64,000 nucleotides of DNA from Desmodus rotundus. Taxonomy: Eukaryota > Chordata > Mammalia > Chiroptera > Phyllostomidae. The number at the start of each line of letters is the position of its first letter. The stretch's first letter is position 1. This document shows, piece after piece, positions 14,310 to 27,644 of this stretch. The stretch lies in assembly GCF_022682495.2 (NCBI RefSeq), contig NC_071397.1:14723082-14787081 (forward strand), read 5' to 3'. A program made the position numbers and the translations under genes. The notes below the pieces were generated by a model. That model saw only the letters and a program-made list of their open reading frames with translations, was not told the origin of the DNA and made no database searches.

Positions 14310-14455
14310 AACCCTCAAGCCAACCCAGAGGATGTTGGCTGGAGCCAAAATAGCTTCCCTCATGATTCTTGAGAAAAATAAAGTATTGCTTTAAGCCACT
14401 CAACTTTGGGGTGATTGTTACGCAGAATTAGATAACCAAACTAGAACACCATTCC
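14310..14455 (+). repeat. MaLR-type LTR fragment
   Basis: The segment contains TTTAAGCCACTCAACTTTGG followed by GGTGATTGTTACGCAG and AGATAACCAAACTAG, the typical 3' end of MaLR (MLT/MST) LTRs. Only the 3' part is recognisable. Confidence 0.6.
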
Positions 14456-15735
14456 ACTCTTGTACCTAAAATCACATGAAGCAGAGCACCAGGACTGGAA
14501 AACACCCCAGAGGCTGTCAAGGCAGTCTTTTACATTTCCTAAATTACATATTGGGCTCAGTGAGGTTAAGTACCCTACAAACCTACACAACGAGAACACA
14601 TATGATTCTCATTCTCTTTTCATTCTTTAACAACTTTTCATTGTCTGTCTCTATGGTTCATGTCTTCTCTTGTTTTCTGGAGTAAGTTTCACTTATTTAA
14701 AATCTCCTTTTTCTGAAAATTTGGGATATATTTTAATTCCAGTTAACCATTTATAAAAGAAGTAATGGAGTGTGAGGAAAAAGTAGGCTTACAGCTGTTC
14801 ATATGGAAATAGTATAATTAATAAAGAGTAAGACAAGAATAAACTCTGTAGTTTGCATACTCACAACTGTAAACTTATTTTGCCCCACCGTGTATATTTG
14901 GTATGTATATGTTTTTTTTTTAATGTTTGGTGATATATAGTTACAACCTGTTCTGCATCATTTATACTATATCAAAGCTAAAACTGGCAGAAGAAAGTTG
15001 TTTTTTACATAGTTTCAAGTCAATACTTTTTTTGACTCAAGGCAAAACCATGGGAGTGTTCTCAAGAGAAAATTATGACAAAGGGGAAATACCCTGCCAG
15101 AGAGTGAGGAGGAGAAAAAGCCTTCTTTTTCTAGGTTAATTGGAGTGTAGAGAGAGGCAAAGGCAGAGTAAGGCCACGGGAAATACTTCCCTTCTCTGTG
15201 CCAAAATTCCAGTTGGAAAAAGGCATGTTATATATGCTTAGGGGAATCTTCAAGCCGAGGAGTTTTTCCTCTGCCCTACTTTGAAACCTTGCGGGGAACT
15301 TGCTGTGATGATTAACTCGAAGCCAATATGAGGCACTCTAGCACAATAAGGCAGCTCACAGAAACATCTAGAGAAATGAATCCCTTGTTCTGCATAACCT
15401 GTAGAGGTCATGTGGGGACAGAGGAGCTCCTGAGTGCCTTGAGGATGGAATGAAGAGACATTGAGGGAGCTGGCGGTGTGACGGGACCTGGAAATCGGAC
15501 CCAAATGACAGAATACTCATTATGGGCAGCAAATGGCCAGGGCCAAAGCCTTCAGAAGTCAGTGTCAGATGGGACAATTTACACCCTTACAGTCTTTAAT
15601 TGAAGAACCAAACCAGACCAATCATCCCACAGCAAAGACCCAGGAGGATCCAAAGGGTGTTATATAAATCTAAAGTCCCCCATCATGCACTCAGAAGCCA
15701 TATGCCAGAAAAGGAGAAAGGGAAACAAAGACTCA

Positions 15736-15802
15736 GTTATATATATATATGTATATACATATGTATATACGTATATACATATATATATTATATATATATA
15801 AT
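15736..15802. repeat. AT/GT alternating low-complexity tract
   Basis: Alternating TATATA with interspersed GTATAC/CATATG units makes the tract nearly self-complementary. Confidence 0.85.
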
Positions 15803-17034
15803 TTCAAAGAGCTTATTTATACTGACACTGACAAGAAATTAAATTTACTAAACATTTGACCATAGTAGGCAATATCAACCAGAAGAGACTGGTTTTATAA
15901 TAAGGCATCAACCCACTAAAAAGATCAGAGACAGTAAAAGCTCATGCTTCAGACTAAACATAGCATGGTTATTATAGGGGCTTATTAATTCTTCCTCATG
16001 GAACCCAGAACAAACAAGACAGTAAGGTATAAAGAAGGCACATACCCACAAAGGCAAGTAGGACCAGACAGGCAACAACAACACATGTTAACAACATTTT
16101 CAAACAGGTAAAAATTTGATAACTAATTAAAAAGACAAAATCAAGTGGAAAGCTAAGACTGTAAGGGAGACAACTAACAAGAAGAAAAGTGATTTTCAGC
16201 ACAGAACTCTGGAAATTTCAGGATTGAAGGAGCAGGTAACGCACAAACTAGTGATGTGAGTGGGTCTAAAAGCAAGAGTTGAATTATTCATCCACATTCA
16301 CCCAGTCATTCTCCAACAGACCAGAGCTTTCCTCTCCCTATGGGGTCACCTGGAGCTGAAACAGATGAGATGACTCAGTTTGCAGGATCTCAGACCAGCT
16401 GAAAGGTTTTTGGTGTTGTGGGAAAGAAGGCCACGGGAGGTAGGACCAGACTGGAAGGTGGGAATAGATGGGAAAGGACAAAAGATAGGCCTGCAGGGAA
16501 GCCATAAGAACTGAGAAGAACACAGAAGAAAAGGAAGGGCAGGGGTACCCATGCCAAACACCCTCCAGAAACCTACTTGGCAGGGAGCTGTCCTCTTGAA
16601 TATATAAGAGTGTGTTACATACACTAGGCACAGTCCCCAGGCTTTTGGTTTTGTTGTGTTTAAGATGTTAGCTTGAACCATTTGGTGAAATAGTTTATTA
16701 AACCTTCACTGGGGTCCAGGGAAAAATTGTCTTGGGTGGATGGAAGCAGCTCATTAGCCCCCCGGCTCTGCAGCCATCACACAGGCAAGGGCCCAACCAC
16801 CACAGACTAGGATGGAAGGAGCAGGCCTGAAAAGCAAACACCAAGATAGAGACCTTGAGGCCAATTCTTTTGATTGCCCCCACTCCAGAAAGTGGCTAAG
16901 AACTTCTTCTGCAGATCAGAAAGAAAAGCCTTTAACCCAAGAATTACACTATTTAAGTTATTATAGTTTAGCAGTTAGAAGCAGGCAAGGGGGTTGGAAC
17001 CCCTGAACCTAGTTTTAATCCCTGCTCTGATAAT

Positions 17035-19250
17035 CTACTTATTCATTTATTTACTCAGTAAATATTTAATGATTACCTACTATGTGTCAGGCACTGTTGC
17101 AGAGCCTGAGGATACAATGGTGAAAATATAGACAAGGTCATAAAACTTAGATTCAAGGTTAGAGGGGGAGGGAAAAAGAGGGGGAAAGAGGGGGAGAGAG
17201 AGAGAGAGACAATAAGCGAGGAGATGTATTTTGAAACAAAACAATCATGGTAATCATGACAACGGAAACTGAGTTATGTGAAAGAGGAACCGAGGCAGGA
17301 ACAAGGAAGATCCTCTTTGCGAATATGGAATTGGTCTGACCCCTGACAGGGAGCCAGTCACACAAAATACCAGGGAAGAGAGTTGCAGGGGAGGAGAACA
17401 GCCAGGCAAAGACACCGATTTTATCCGATGACAAAGCAGGCCAGCATTGCTGGCCCACAGAAGAAAGTGGTATGAGGAATGTTGAAGAAGAAGGTAGCTT
17501 TAATAACCTGGATATTATTCTAAATACAGTGGAAAGCCATTAAAGTTTATATTGGTAGTTAACATATTATTATTTTTTAAATATCAAATAAGTAAGCAAA
17601 GGCAGAGTTTCCAGGAAAGAAAACTGAAAAGAGATGGTGGGTAAGATGTGTGGAAACTAGGAGAACAAAGTGTCAATGACAGAGCCAAGGAAAGAAAGGG
17701 AAATAAGTTACCATGTGAGTATAACGCAGCTTCAAACCTTGAATTGAAGGCAGAGAGAAGGGTGTTTATTGAATTTTGTGTGATGTAAGTCATTGGAGAA
17801 TACGAAAAGAGCCCTTTGAATGGGTGGGGGAGGTGGCCTGGCTGCAGTGGACTTGACCAGAGACTGGGAAGTGAGGAAGTGGCGGCAGTCTGGGAGACAG
17901 CCCTCTCAAACCCTGCTGTGTCTAAGAACAGGAAAGTGAGCTGGCAGCTCAAGGTGGTGTGCCATCCAGGAAGGAAGGAAACACAATAGCAAGTTTTTTG
18001 CTGATGGGGCATTTGCAGGAGAGAGGCAGAAGCTGATGATGTTCAAGAAGACGGTGTACAACTCCAGAGTCATATCACTGACAAGAAAATAGACATGGGC
18101 ACTTCACACATTCTAAAGGTGGGGGAAACAGCTGAGAATGTGGGCACAAAAACATGTAAGTGTAGATATGGCTCAACATACAAGGAAGTTTCTCTGTTGG
18201 TTTATATTTCCTCAGTGAAGAGTGTTCAGAAAGAGTGGGAGAATGTGAAAAGCGTGAAGAGAAGAAAGTATGAGGTCATTTTAAAAAGTGGGAAAGTGAA
18301 GAAAGCAGTACAAACCTCACCTCACAGTATCGCTGTGTATGAAATGTAACTTTCCATAATCTGGAATGGAGCTCACTCTCTACCCTAGGATCTCACTCCA
18401 TTAGGTGGCAGAAGCTGTATGCCAGTGAAGGATCTTACCATTTTCTTCAAGAAGACATTTAATTTCTGGTATGAGCTGGGGCTCGAATAGCACCAGGGCA
18501 TGAGGGCTGTGACCTTGTAGTTACCAAAATCTCTCTGTCACCCATCGATATGTCTCCGTTCCTATTTGGTCTTAAGTCTTGAGTTCACACAAGTCACTGG
18601 AAAGTTGTGCCTGACCTCCAGCTGCAAAACTCTTGCCAGACTCTACTAGCTCTGGATCTAGTAAAAATCATCCTTAACTAGCTCTGCCCCACTATGAAGC
18701 ATGAAATTATTCTGCTGCCAGAGTGTGGAGTTGAGAAGCATCCATATCAAGGATGAGAAGGTGGGATGAAGGAAAAGGTGATTCCATGTGTGGCTATTAA
18801 AGAACCGATAGCGCAAGGTTCAATTATGTGGATCTTACAATTAGCATGAATGATGTCAGAACTAGAGGTGGAGAGGAATATAAAAAGCCAGGCGTTGAAG
18901 TCTTCAGGGAGAGGAGAGATGGGAAGGCCAGTAGTCAGCAGCAAGAATGAAAAAGATGATAGAATAGTTAAGTGCACTGAGTTTCAAAGGAGCTGGGTTT
19001 TTGATTCATTGTTTTCATTTGTCTGTTTGTTCTCATGTAGGAAAGAAGAGAAATGTCTTGCAAGCAGCAATTGAGACTCAGAGATACACTTACACCATTC
19101 TCTGAGCTTGAGGTTTTGAGATGTGGGAGAAAAATAGTCTTCATTTGAGAGAGCTGCAGGAGAAGCCTGGTCATCACAGAAGAGCCAGTTTAAAGAAAAG
19201 GCAAGGATGTGGAGGGAGCATTCAGAAAACCATCTGAAGACACAAAGAAC
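17035..19250 (-). repeat. Long L2 LINE remnant (minus strand), possibly composite
   Basis: The plus strand starts TACCTACTATGTGTCAGGCA then CTGAGGATACAATGGTGAAA, the reverse complement of the L2 3' end. The following 2 kb is purine-rich with phrases typical of antisense L2 (GGAAAGCCATTAAAG; TTTCCTCAGTGAAG; GGGAGAATGTGAAAAG). A GA-rich tract sits at 17160-17218. Long minus-strand frames inside (17584-18012, for example) are therefore degenerate LINE sequence or chance frames. Internal continuity is inferred. Confidence 0.5.
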
Positions 19251-20206
19251 TTAGCGAATCACAGGCCAGTGGAGAGAGCAGGCTGGGGGTAGGGTCAGTT
19301 TAGGGGTGTACGGAGTGGTGGGAGATGAGCATTCAGTTGATAACAGATGACAGATGTGTGGCCTTCCCAGATCCCTTAAACTTTCTGAGCCTGAATTACT
19401 CTCATGAAAAGTGAAATGTATATATGCATTCCATCACACGTAGAGTAGATATAAAAAGTAAATGAAATTGTTGGGAAATATTTATATGCTCAAGCCCTAA
19501 GGAGAGGCACAGAATCAAAGGGGGCACCCCAATTTCCCAAATCAAAAGCGCCTGAGATGAATGTTAAGATGGAATAAAGTATCAGATTAGATCTCAAATG
19601 TTCAGGAGCTGTGGACCTTCAGAGGAAGAGCAGGCAGGGAGAGCTGTGTGAAGGGGAAGCTCACCTGGGCCCGGAAAATGGGGTACAATTAGGACAGAGA
19701 AAGAGATTAGAGAACATTCCAGGCACACGAATCTTCCTTTCTCCCCCTGTTGGTCACTCCCTTTGGAGGGATAATGCTTAACTATTGTGCTGTCTTATAG
19801 GTGGTTCTTTGCTCCCAGTATCTCGGAGTGATGGTTCTTATCTTTCCCATTTTTTCTCGGAATCTAACCCCAGATCTAATTAGTTCAGCACTTCAAAGCC
19901 CAAAAGGCTTTTCTCTGTGCTGTCTTTGAACATTCTAACATCTACTAGGAAATTTCTCTTTCACACATCATTTTTTCACCCATATCCCCTCTTGGTATTG
20001 ATTTCCCTTTAGATATACATTTTATATTAATGCACTGAGAGAATTTCATGCTGCACTTATTGTAGAGGACATTTGGTTCCAAATTATAAAGAGTCAAGGG
20101 CTATAAAAGCAAAAGAAAATCTTTAAATATTTTTTTCCAAAACTTGAGAGCCTTTCTTCATTTTTCTCTCCTTGTAGCTCATGATTAAATAAAAAATAAC
20201 TACCTC

Positions 20207-20435
20207 CTGTTTAGAGTTTACTGAGTGCCATCCACCAGGGGAAATGCTTTCCACATGTCCTCTCATTTAATCTTCACAAACACACCACGAGGTAAACACA
20301 ATATTACCCTTATCCCCATTTTCCTGGTTAAGAAATGGAGGTTCAGGGAGATTAAGTAACTTGCCAAGATCACACAGTTGGGAAGAGGAGGAGCTGACAC
20401 CCAAGCCTATGCTCTTAACCATGCTCTACTGATTG
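20207..20435 (-). repeat. MIR SINE, antisense
   Basis: The plus strand reads ACTGAGTGCCATCCACCAGG, CTCATTTAATCTTCACAAAC, CCCCATTTTCCTGG, AGATTAAGTAACTTGCCAAG and TGCTCTTAACCATGCTCTAC. This is a nearly full-length MIR in reverse orientation. Confidence 0.8.
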
Positions 20436-21549
20436 AGGTTTGGTACCAATTGCGGAAAATATGAGCCCCTGTTGGACACCTAGGAGTTAAAGTGACTATA
20501 CATGCATACTTTTGAATCTGCAGATAACCAAGATCAACTTTCCAGATATTTGAGGCTTTGAATAACTGGTCAGAACAAAGAATGATGAAGGGTGAGTTGA
20601 GGGAAATTAATGGAGAAGCCACTTGGTCTTTTAATAGATGCAGCAAGGCATCACTCAAAACATCACAACCGTGATGAAGGGTATCAGCCTCTCTCATAGT
20701 TTTTCCAATTTATTCTAGAGCTACTTGGAAGGTAACACCTAAAATAAAATTACAAACAAAATCCTAGGAAGAACATTTTGCTTTGCATCTGAGAACAGAC
20801 TTACGAAGGCATTGCTATTCATGCAGCAGGCTTATTCTTGTTAGCAGGAGAGAAAAACAAATCTAGTTATGATGGGCCCTGAAACTTTTGGATCTGCTAT
20901 CTGGCAGGCAATTTTGCTTTCTTAAGCATTTTGATAAGTTAACTCGTTCTCCTGCCAAAAGGCCTCTTGTGAGAACACCCAGTTATTAGTACAAATCTAA
21001 GGAGCTATCACCATGTCCTATTTTCAATTGAACTTGACCTTGAAGATATATTAAATATGACTTATGTAGGGGAGAAGAAGAGACTTGATTCTCCTGTCTC
21101 TATCAGCCCTTCTTAATCAGGGGAATTTCACACCAAGAGGAACTTATGACATAATGAATTACTAACGTGGGAAATCCTCCAGAGGAGGTGAACTGCTACT
21201 TTACTTTTATGGGGCTGAAAATGTACTACTGTAAATAGATTTTCATAAGACATCCCCTGTTACTTTGCCTAGTGAGATAAAGTAATGTCCTCATCACTGA
21301 ATATTCAGATTGGACATAGGAGGAAAGAGAGAAATGTTCAGAACTTTTTAGGAAAAACTTGTTATTTAAGTTCACCTTCAACTTGATCTTCAAATCACAT
21401 GAAATCCATATTACTTACATTTTATAATGCAAATACAAGAAGGTGGCAATTTTATTGGCCACAGATCATTCTAACTTTTAAAAAACCCTAATATTTTCAT
21501 TTAGAATTTTCCAAATATGTCTAAATTCCCTCTATGGAGAGCTAAATGT

Positions 21550-22360
21550 TTCTGATCATCTTTTGGGATCCTCCACATTATACACAAATCAGCTCGCTTC
21601 AAACTCACTTTGTTTTGGTTTGGCCACCAAGGACAATGTCTCTGAGTCACCAACACTATTCTCTCCTCTGTTCAGTTTATCTAGTCAGTCCTCTGGTCCC
21701 CTCAAATTTTTTAAACATGCCTCCCATTCTACTCCCATTTCCAAGTCTACCCCACTCTCCTGGCACTGCGCTCCACAATGACTTTGCATAGACCCTCTGA
21801 GCCTTTAGCAGTTTCCCATTGCTGTCGGCATGAAGGGCCAGCACCTCCAGAGCACTTTCAAAGCCCATGGTGTGGCCTCAAGTTTCATGCCCAGCTTGAT
21901 CTTCTAACTCCCCCATCTTCCAAATGCTGTTCCCATTTTCCACAATTCTGAACTGCTATTTTTAGTTATTTTTGCAGACTGAGTTGTCAATCACTTATAT
22001 GTTCTCTTCCTTGGTACATTCCCCTTCTTTAACTCCAGACTTCCACCCCTAGACTAACTTTCCCATTTTCTCCCACCCCACATGCCTAGGTTTGAGGCTG
22101 CTCCTTTGTGCCCTTGTGGCTCCTGTGCTGCCTCCCAGGTAACATGTTCCAGTTTATGCTGCAGACTTGCTCACTGTCTATTTTCCCAGATAGATTCTTA
22201 AGGCTCAGGAGGAAGGCAAAAGGGGTTGGTTTTGTTTGTTTGTTTGTTTGTATGTTTTGTTTCATTTTTTCTATACTTTTATCTTTAGGGCCTGGTTGGA
22301 TGTCAAGTTCACAGCAGGCACACAATTCATATTTCCTAAATAAATAAATGAGTAAAATGG
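21550..22360 (+). repeat. L2 LINE remnant
   Basis: This is a pyrimidine-rich stretch of the L2 type ending with GGATGTCAAGTTCACAGCAG GCACACAATTCATATTTCC and AAATAAATAAATGAG. A short (TTTG)n lies at about 22227-22247. Borders are approximate. Confidence 0.5.
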
Positions 22361-22534
22361 ACTGAGTAAATTCATTATCTAACACCTAAAATGATATCAT
22401 CTGCCTGTCTACTCTCTTGATATCTGAGAGGGAGAGTAAGGGTCCCCATTATTCTCAGTCTCCAGAACCAATGAACATGCTATGCCATATGGCAAAGGGG
22501 AATTAGCATCACACATGGAATTAAGCTTGGTAAT

Positions 22535-22895
22535 TGTTAAGCTGATCTTAAGATGAAGAAATTATCCTCAATTGTTCAGATGAGCCCAATATCACAAGAG
22601 AATTCAATGGAAATGAGTAATACAGGAGTGTCAGAACTAGAGAGATGGCATCATGAGAAAGGCTCAACCACCCCTGGCTGGCTTTGAACATGGAGGAAGA
22701 GGTCCATGGGCAAGGGCTGGCATCAGTCTCCAGAAGCTGGAAAAGGCAAGAAAACATTCTCCCCAATGGCCTCTAGAAAAGAATGCAGATACCTTGATTT
22801 TAGACCATTTCAGATTGTTGACCTCCAGAACTATAAGGTAATAAATTGTGTTGTTTTAAGGTACTAAGTTTGTAGTTGGATTGGACAAATGCTAT
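22535..22895 (+). repeat. MLT1-type MaLR LTR
   Basis: Diagnostic blocks appear in order: ATTATCCTCAATTGTTCAGA, GAGCCCAATATCACAAGAG, CCAGAAGCTGGAAAAGGCAA, ACCTTGATTTTAGACCATTT, GACCTCCAGAACTATAAGGT and GTGTTGTTTTAAGGTACTAA. This is a sense-oriented MLT1 LTR, most likely solo and ancient. Confidence 0.85.
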
Positions 22896-23179
22896 AGCTC
22901 TTTGACAAGGTCGTTCCCATCTCGCACTATTCTGAGTGAGAGCCGCCATCTTGGTCATCGGCCTACACATTGAGAAATGACACACCAGCGAGGTAGAAGG
23001 AGTCTGGGTCACGATGAGAGTAGATCCATGCATCACAGCAGCACCAGATCACCTACCAGGGCAATTAAGCAGTGAAGTCTTCACTGGTGCCAACCAATAA
23101 AACCAAACAAATACCACCACTGTGTTCTTTGTTCAACAAAGCAATTTCATATTCCTCTTAGGCACACAGAAAGACTCAT

Positions 23180-23500
23180 TGTCCCATACTTTGTTGCAGT
23201 TGGGTTGGACCTTGTGATTCAGTTCTGGCCAATGGAAAGGGGATGAAAATGATGCATTAACACTTCCTGAATGACCCATAAAATCTCACCTCTTGACTCC
23301 CCATTTTTACTTCCTCCTTTTGCAATGACCTTGGAGACTGCATGTTGAAGGAGACATCACAGAATAAAAGGAGCCCGAACCTGAAGGATCCTGTGGAGCA
23401 GAGGGCCTCCGCCCACTGGCATTGAATTGTGACATGAACAAACAATAGTATTTTATTGTGTTAAACTACTGAGATTAGGGAGAATTTTGTGCATATGTGT
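23180..23500 (+). repeat. Possible MaLR-like LTR fragment
   Basis: TTGTGATTCAGTTCTGGCCA near the start and ATTGTGTTAAACTACTGAG near the end resemble old LTRs of this group. The family is not assigned. Confidence 0.4.
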
Positions 23501-23639
23501 CATTGCGATAGCCCAGCATCGCCTTTTTTTAAAATAAAACTTATTAGTTGCAATTTTAGAAGGTTTTATTTTTATTTTTATTTTTTTTATTTTTATTTTT
23601 TGAATTACAGTTTACATTAAATATTATTTTGTATTAATT

Positions 23640-23850
23640 TCAGGTATACAGCATAGTGGTTAGACAATCATATACTTTACAGAGTCCCCTCACCCTGATA
23701 CTCCCGGTAGTCACCTGGCACCATACATAGTTATGACAACATCACTGACTATATTCCCTATGCTGTACTTTACATCTCCATAACTATTTTGTAACTACTA
23801 GTCCATATTTCTCAATTCCTTTACTTTAATATTTTAAAAGGTTTTAAAAT
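23640..23850. repeat. LINE-1 fragment
   Basis: GGTATACAGCATAGTGGTTAG ACAATCATATACTTTACAGA followed by ATATTCCCTATGCTGTACTT and CATAACTATTTTGTAACTAC is a recognisable antisense L1 3' region found across laurasiatherians. Confidence 0.65.
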
Positions 23851-23905
23851 GTAGCTATCACTATATGAAAGTATATTTATGTGTCTGTGTTAATCCTTAT
23901 TTCTC

Positions 23906-23943
23906 TCTCTCACATACACACACATACACATACACACACACAT
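23906..23943 (+). repeat. CA microsatellite
   Basis: A short imperfect CA repeat (ACACACATACACATACACAC). Confidence 0.9.
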
Positions 23944-23999
23944 CCTCTTCTTTTTTTCCTTCAATATTATTGCCCCTGTTTTTGTTTTTCTTAAATGCC

Positions 24000-26900
24000 C
24001 ATAATGCAGGATTGAGATGTTTGCTGTGGTGTTGAGCTTTTTGGACGGTATGTCTCTACATTTCTGGGCCCCCTGTTGCAATACGCCGTGACTGCTCTAC
24101 TTACAGTCAGTTGGAGAGCCAGCTTTTCTAACTAGACCATGCTGACTATTGAGATGAAGGCAGAAAGGTTTTACTAGAACATGTATCTAATTTTCCAATG
24201 TTTAGAGGGTGACTAGGGGATTTGCTTTTGTTTAGACAAGACAATCAGTGCCATAACTTAGAGGTGTTCTAAGTTGCTTGGATAACTCCCAGTGCAAGTA
24301 AATGTTTAGAAAATATTTCTAACCAGTGAGCATTTTTGCTAAAACCTTGTGGTTTTCGAGCAGTCCATACAAATCACCATAATGGGCAAACAGATTTCCT
24401 GAATTGTGCAATTTGGCTGGCCCCTTTAATGTAAGGCACCCCTATTTTAGTTCTGTCAAAGCCTCTTATTTGTTACCCACTATGCTGCTGAATCTTTATA
24501 TGTAAAATAAATACTAACAAAGCCAAAATGATTCAGTATGTCAGTTCACTATATTTTCTTTATTGAAAAAATTGCTCTTGAATAACACAGCTGTGGCTTA
24601 AAAAGAAAAGAGAGAGAAATTATTTTAAATGTGTAGATAAAGAGAAACTGACAGTCGAAAAGAACAAATCCATTTTCCCAGTGCAGTGGCCAAATGAACC
24701 CTTCAGTCCAGCACACACTGGGCTAGAGGCAATGAATCAGGAGCTAAAACATTCTCTGCATATTCTCATAGAGAGGATTTACAAATGCTTTATACAAGTT
24801 GATTCGACAGATATGCTTCTAGAAATTTCCCAGATAAATATTCAGAATTCTAGCCATCTACAGGAAGAAATAATTGGTGGTTTCAAGGACATTTTTACAG
24901 TAATAAATGCATTAAGAAGCTCAATTGCTATCACAATGAATGAAAAGCTTAAGCTACCCATTGCCACCCTATTGCCCAGAACGGCCCTTCTACCATGGGT
25001 CACTATTTTCATCTGTGAAGATTGAAGAGTATTTAACAGCATATATAACAAACTCATGGCTCAGCTTCAATAACGACACTTCAGCTATCATTGGCCATGT
25101 ATTTTCTCATGCTTAAAAAATTAACACAAATAACACTAATTGTTTTTTAATTTCAAAAAAATACTGAACTTGGTAATTTTCCTGAAGCTCTGCTGAACAG
25201 CGTAGGGCTCCTTGGCCTCAGAACATAGCTTCCTACTTCTTGTTATAGTCTCCATTATCACCATGACCCCTCCATCAGTCCATGAGTCCCGGTAAATCTG
25301 TACCTGCTTTGTGTAAGGAACAACAACATTATGGAGGAGGTACAACATATCCATCAATTTTTACCTGTCCAATGGCCTTTCATACCTGCTCACAGAGGGT
25401 GGAACAATGTGGATGCCACAATCTTTCTGGCATATTCTCTGAGGCCAGACTCTCAATTACCTATGTATTTACACACACCTCCTCCATGGACACTGGGGTG
25501 GAGAAGAAGAGTTGTTTGATTTTTTACAAAGTAGCACAGATGAAAAGCAGGGAGAGCTCCAAGACTGGGTTTCATTCCAAACCCAGTCAAACTTACAATC
25601 AGAATGGCCCATGGTGTCATGTGCCACTAAGAAATGCATACAATTTCTAAGCTAAGAAATTACTGCTGAGCTTTATGTAAATAAAACCAATCATCACAGA
25701 GTAAGAAATACACAATTTTCCTATTTCAAAGAATTCCAGAGATAATGCAATTATTACTCACCACATCTTTACAAAAAAAAATTTGGATGAGAAATAGTCC
25801 TATTGTATCAGGCATACATATATGTATATAAAGATGTAAACACATACACAAATAGGATGATAGGTACATAGATAGGTGATAGATAGATAGATATATAGAT
25901 AGATTGACTGATAGATAATAGACAGATGGGTTGTTTCCTCAAATTCTCCAAAGGAGTGGACAACTACATTGTTTAGCTATAATGGTATTTCTTATCCTAC
26001 AATTTGGATAACACACGGCAAGTCAAACACCCCAAAGAGATAACTCAGGCATAATGGCATTATGCTCCATTAGATTCAGATTGAAGTTTTATCTCTGCAT
26101 GAGAAAATTACCTTTCATCCCAGCAGTTCCCTGTGTTATATTCACTAGGCAGAGGTAGATGCCTGTTGGGGTCCAGGCAGTTGCTCCTCTCCAGACCCAT
26201 CTTGTCCAAATATGTACCTGTTCCAGATCCTCCTCACTCACCATTCCACAGAATGCCAACCACACAGCAAATATATCAAGTCCTTGGTTCATTCTGCTAC
26301 TTACTTTACCTGTTCACCTCTCTCCAGGCCTTTGGTTTCTCTTTCTGTGAAAGTCAGGGTCATGTCTCTTTAGGTAGATTTTCTAAACTTCACACCCACT
26401 TACCATGCCCACAGAGACATATTAAATGCATTTTGGTGAGAAGAGCTCTTCTAAGGATACCTAGCAGTCATCAACTGCCACGTCATCATCTATACACTGT
26501 TTTGTGTGGAGATTAGTTAAAGAAATGGGGGATAAAGGTTGAGGGGAGGAGTCTAACATCTAGGATTATGCTCAGGGCTAATGTTCTAGAAACAATTTCT
26601 GGGTCTGCTTCTTCAGTGCCCTTTTGTGATCTCTGCCTGATTCTAGACCCAAAGCCTTCAATCTAGCGTCCCTCATAATGACATTCAACTCCCTACAAAA
26701 GGTGGTCTGGTTATCTCTGATCTTGCTGAAAAGTCTCAAGCTCTTTAAGTTGCTCTAGTGCTAAGATTTTGTCTTTTTAACAATTCTTTTGCATATTCAC
26801 GAGTAAGAATGCATACCACACCTTTAACACGTCAGTGTTAACATACCATTGAAGGGAAGGTGGTCCATTATCTTTTCTTTTATACATCTTTGTGCAATGT

Positions 26901-27290
26901 TGTTCCAATGAAATTGTATTACTATTTTAATTTTAAAATACAAAAAAAACCCTTTTAATAGTTCGTCTTAGTATTTTTTCTAGTCTCTATAGGATGTGCT
27001 GAAATCTGTCTACATTTTCTGTCATTTCGGCATTATAACATAGGAGACAAACTTAATTACAGAAGAAATAATTTTCTCCCAACAGTTCAACTTGCCACTC
27101 AGAACACCTGTATTCTATACAAGGTTTGCTCTGAAAAACAACTGGAAATTCTCCCTTTGGGGATTTGGCCACGGAGAGTCTCAAGCGGCAAATGTACCCC
27201 AGTAGTATGAGGAAAACAAAAGGCCCGTTACTGGCAATAGAAAGGAGAGAGCCTATTGTAAGACTGCAATGGCCTCCCACCCACTTTTTC
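24000..27290. other. Intergenic DNA, no gene recognised
   Basis: Open frames of up to 127 codons occur (24681-25025, 25282-25650, 26133-26516 plus; 25136-25357 minus). None resembles a family I know and none has a splice-site or initiation context that stands out. A GATA-type microsatellite sits at 25866-25925. Confidence 0.5.
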
Positions 27291-27644
27291 TGCCCTGAGG
27301 ATGAACTGGAGAGCATTATGCTAAGTGAAATAAGCCAGGCGGTGAGGGACAAATACCACATGATCTCACCTTTAACTGGAACATAATCAACAAAAGGAAA
27401 AAGCAAACAAAATATAACCAGAGACATTGAAATTAAGAACAATGTAACAATAGCCACAGGGGAGTAGGGAGGGAATAGTGGGGAGAGGGGTCTACAGGAG
27501 CTACTATAAAGGACACAAGGAAAAAATCAGGGGGGAGGGTAGAGGTGGGGGAGGGAGGTGGGACTGGCTGGGGTGGGGTGGAGGGAAGGGGAGAAAATGC
27601 AGACAATTGTAACTGAATAAAAATAAAAAAATTAAAAAAAGAAA
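27291..27644 (+). mobile_element. 5'-truncated LINE-1 3' end (bat type)
   Basis: The sequence begins GCCCTGAGGATGAACTGGAG and continues TAAGTGAAATAAGCCAGGCG and ATCTCACCTTTAACTGGAAC (the ORF2 C-terminal end and start of the 3' UTR). A G-rich 3' UTR tract follows (27530-27592), then AATTGTAACTGAATAAAAAT and an A-rich tail. The order and the G-rich tract match L1 copies seen in bats. It is heavily 5' truncated, as normal for retrotransposed L1. I did not find a clean target-site duplication. Confidence 0.85.

Noticed and set aside
17584..18012. 142-codon minus-strand frame
   Set aside because: It sits in purine-rich sequence that reads as an antisense L2 LINE. No family match, and residue content is typical of low-complexity translation.
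24681..25650. Adjacent plus-strand frames of 114 and 122 codons and a minus-strand frame of 73 codons
   Set aside because: No family recognised, the frames do not join, and no gene-like signals surround them.
27165..27386. 73-codon plus-strand frame
   Set aside because: Its second half is the C-terminal end of L1 ORF2 and the L1 3' UTR start, so it is not a host gene.
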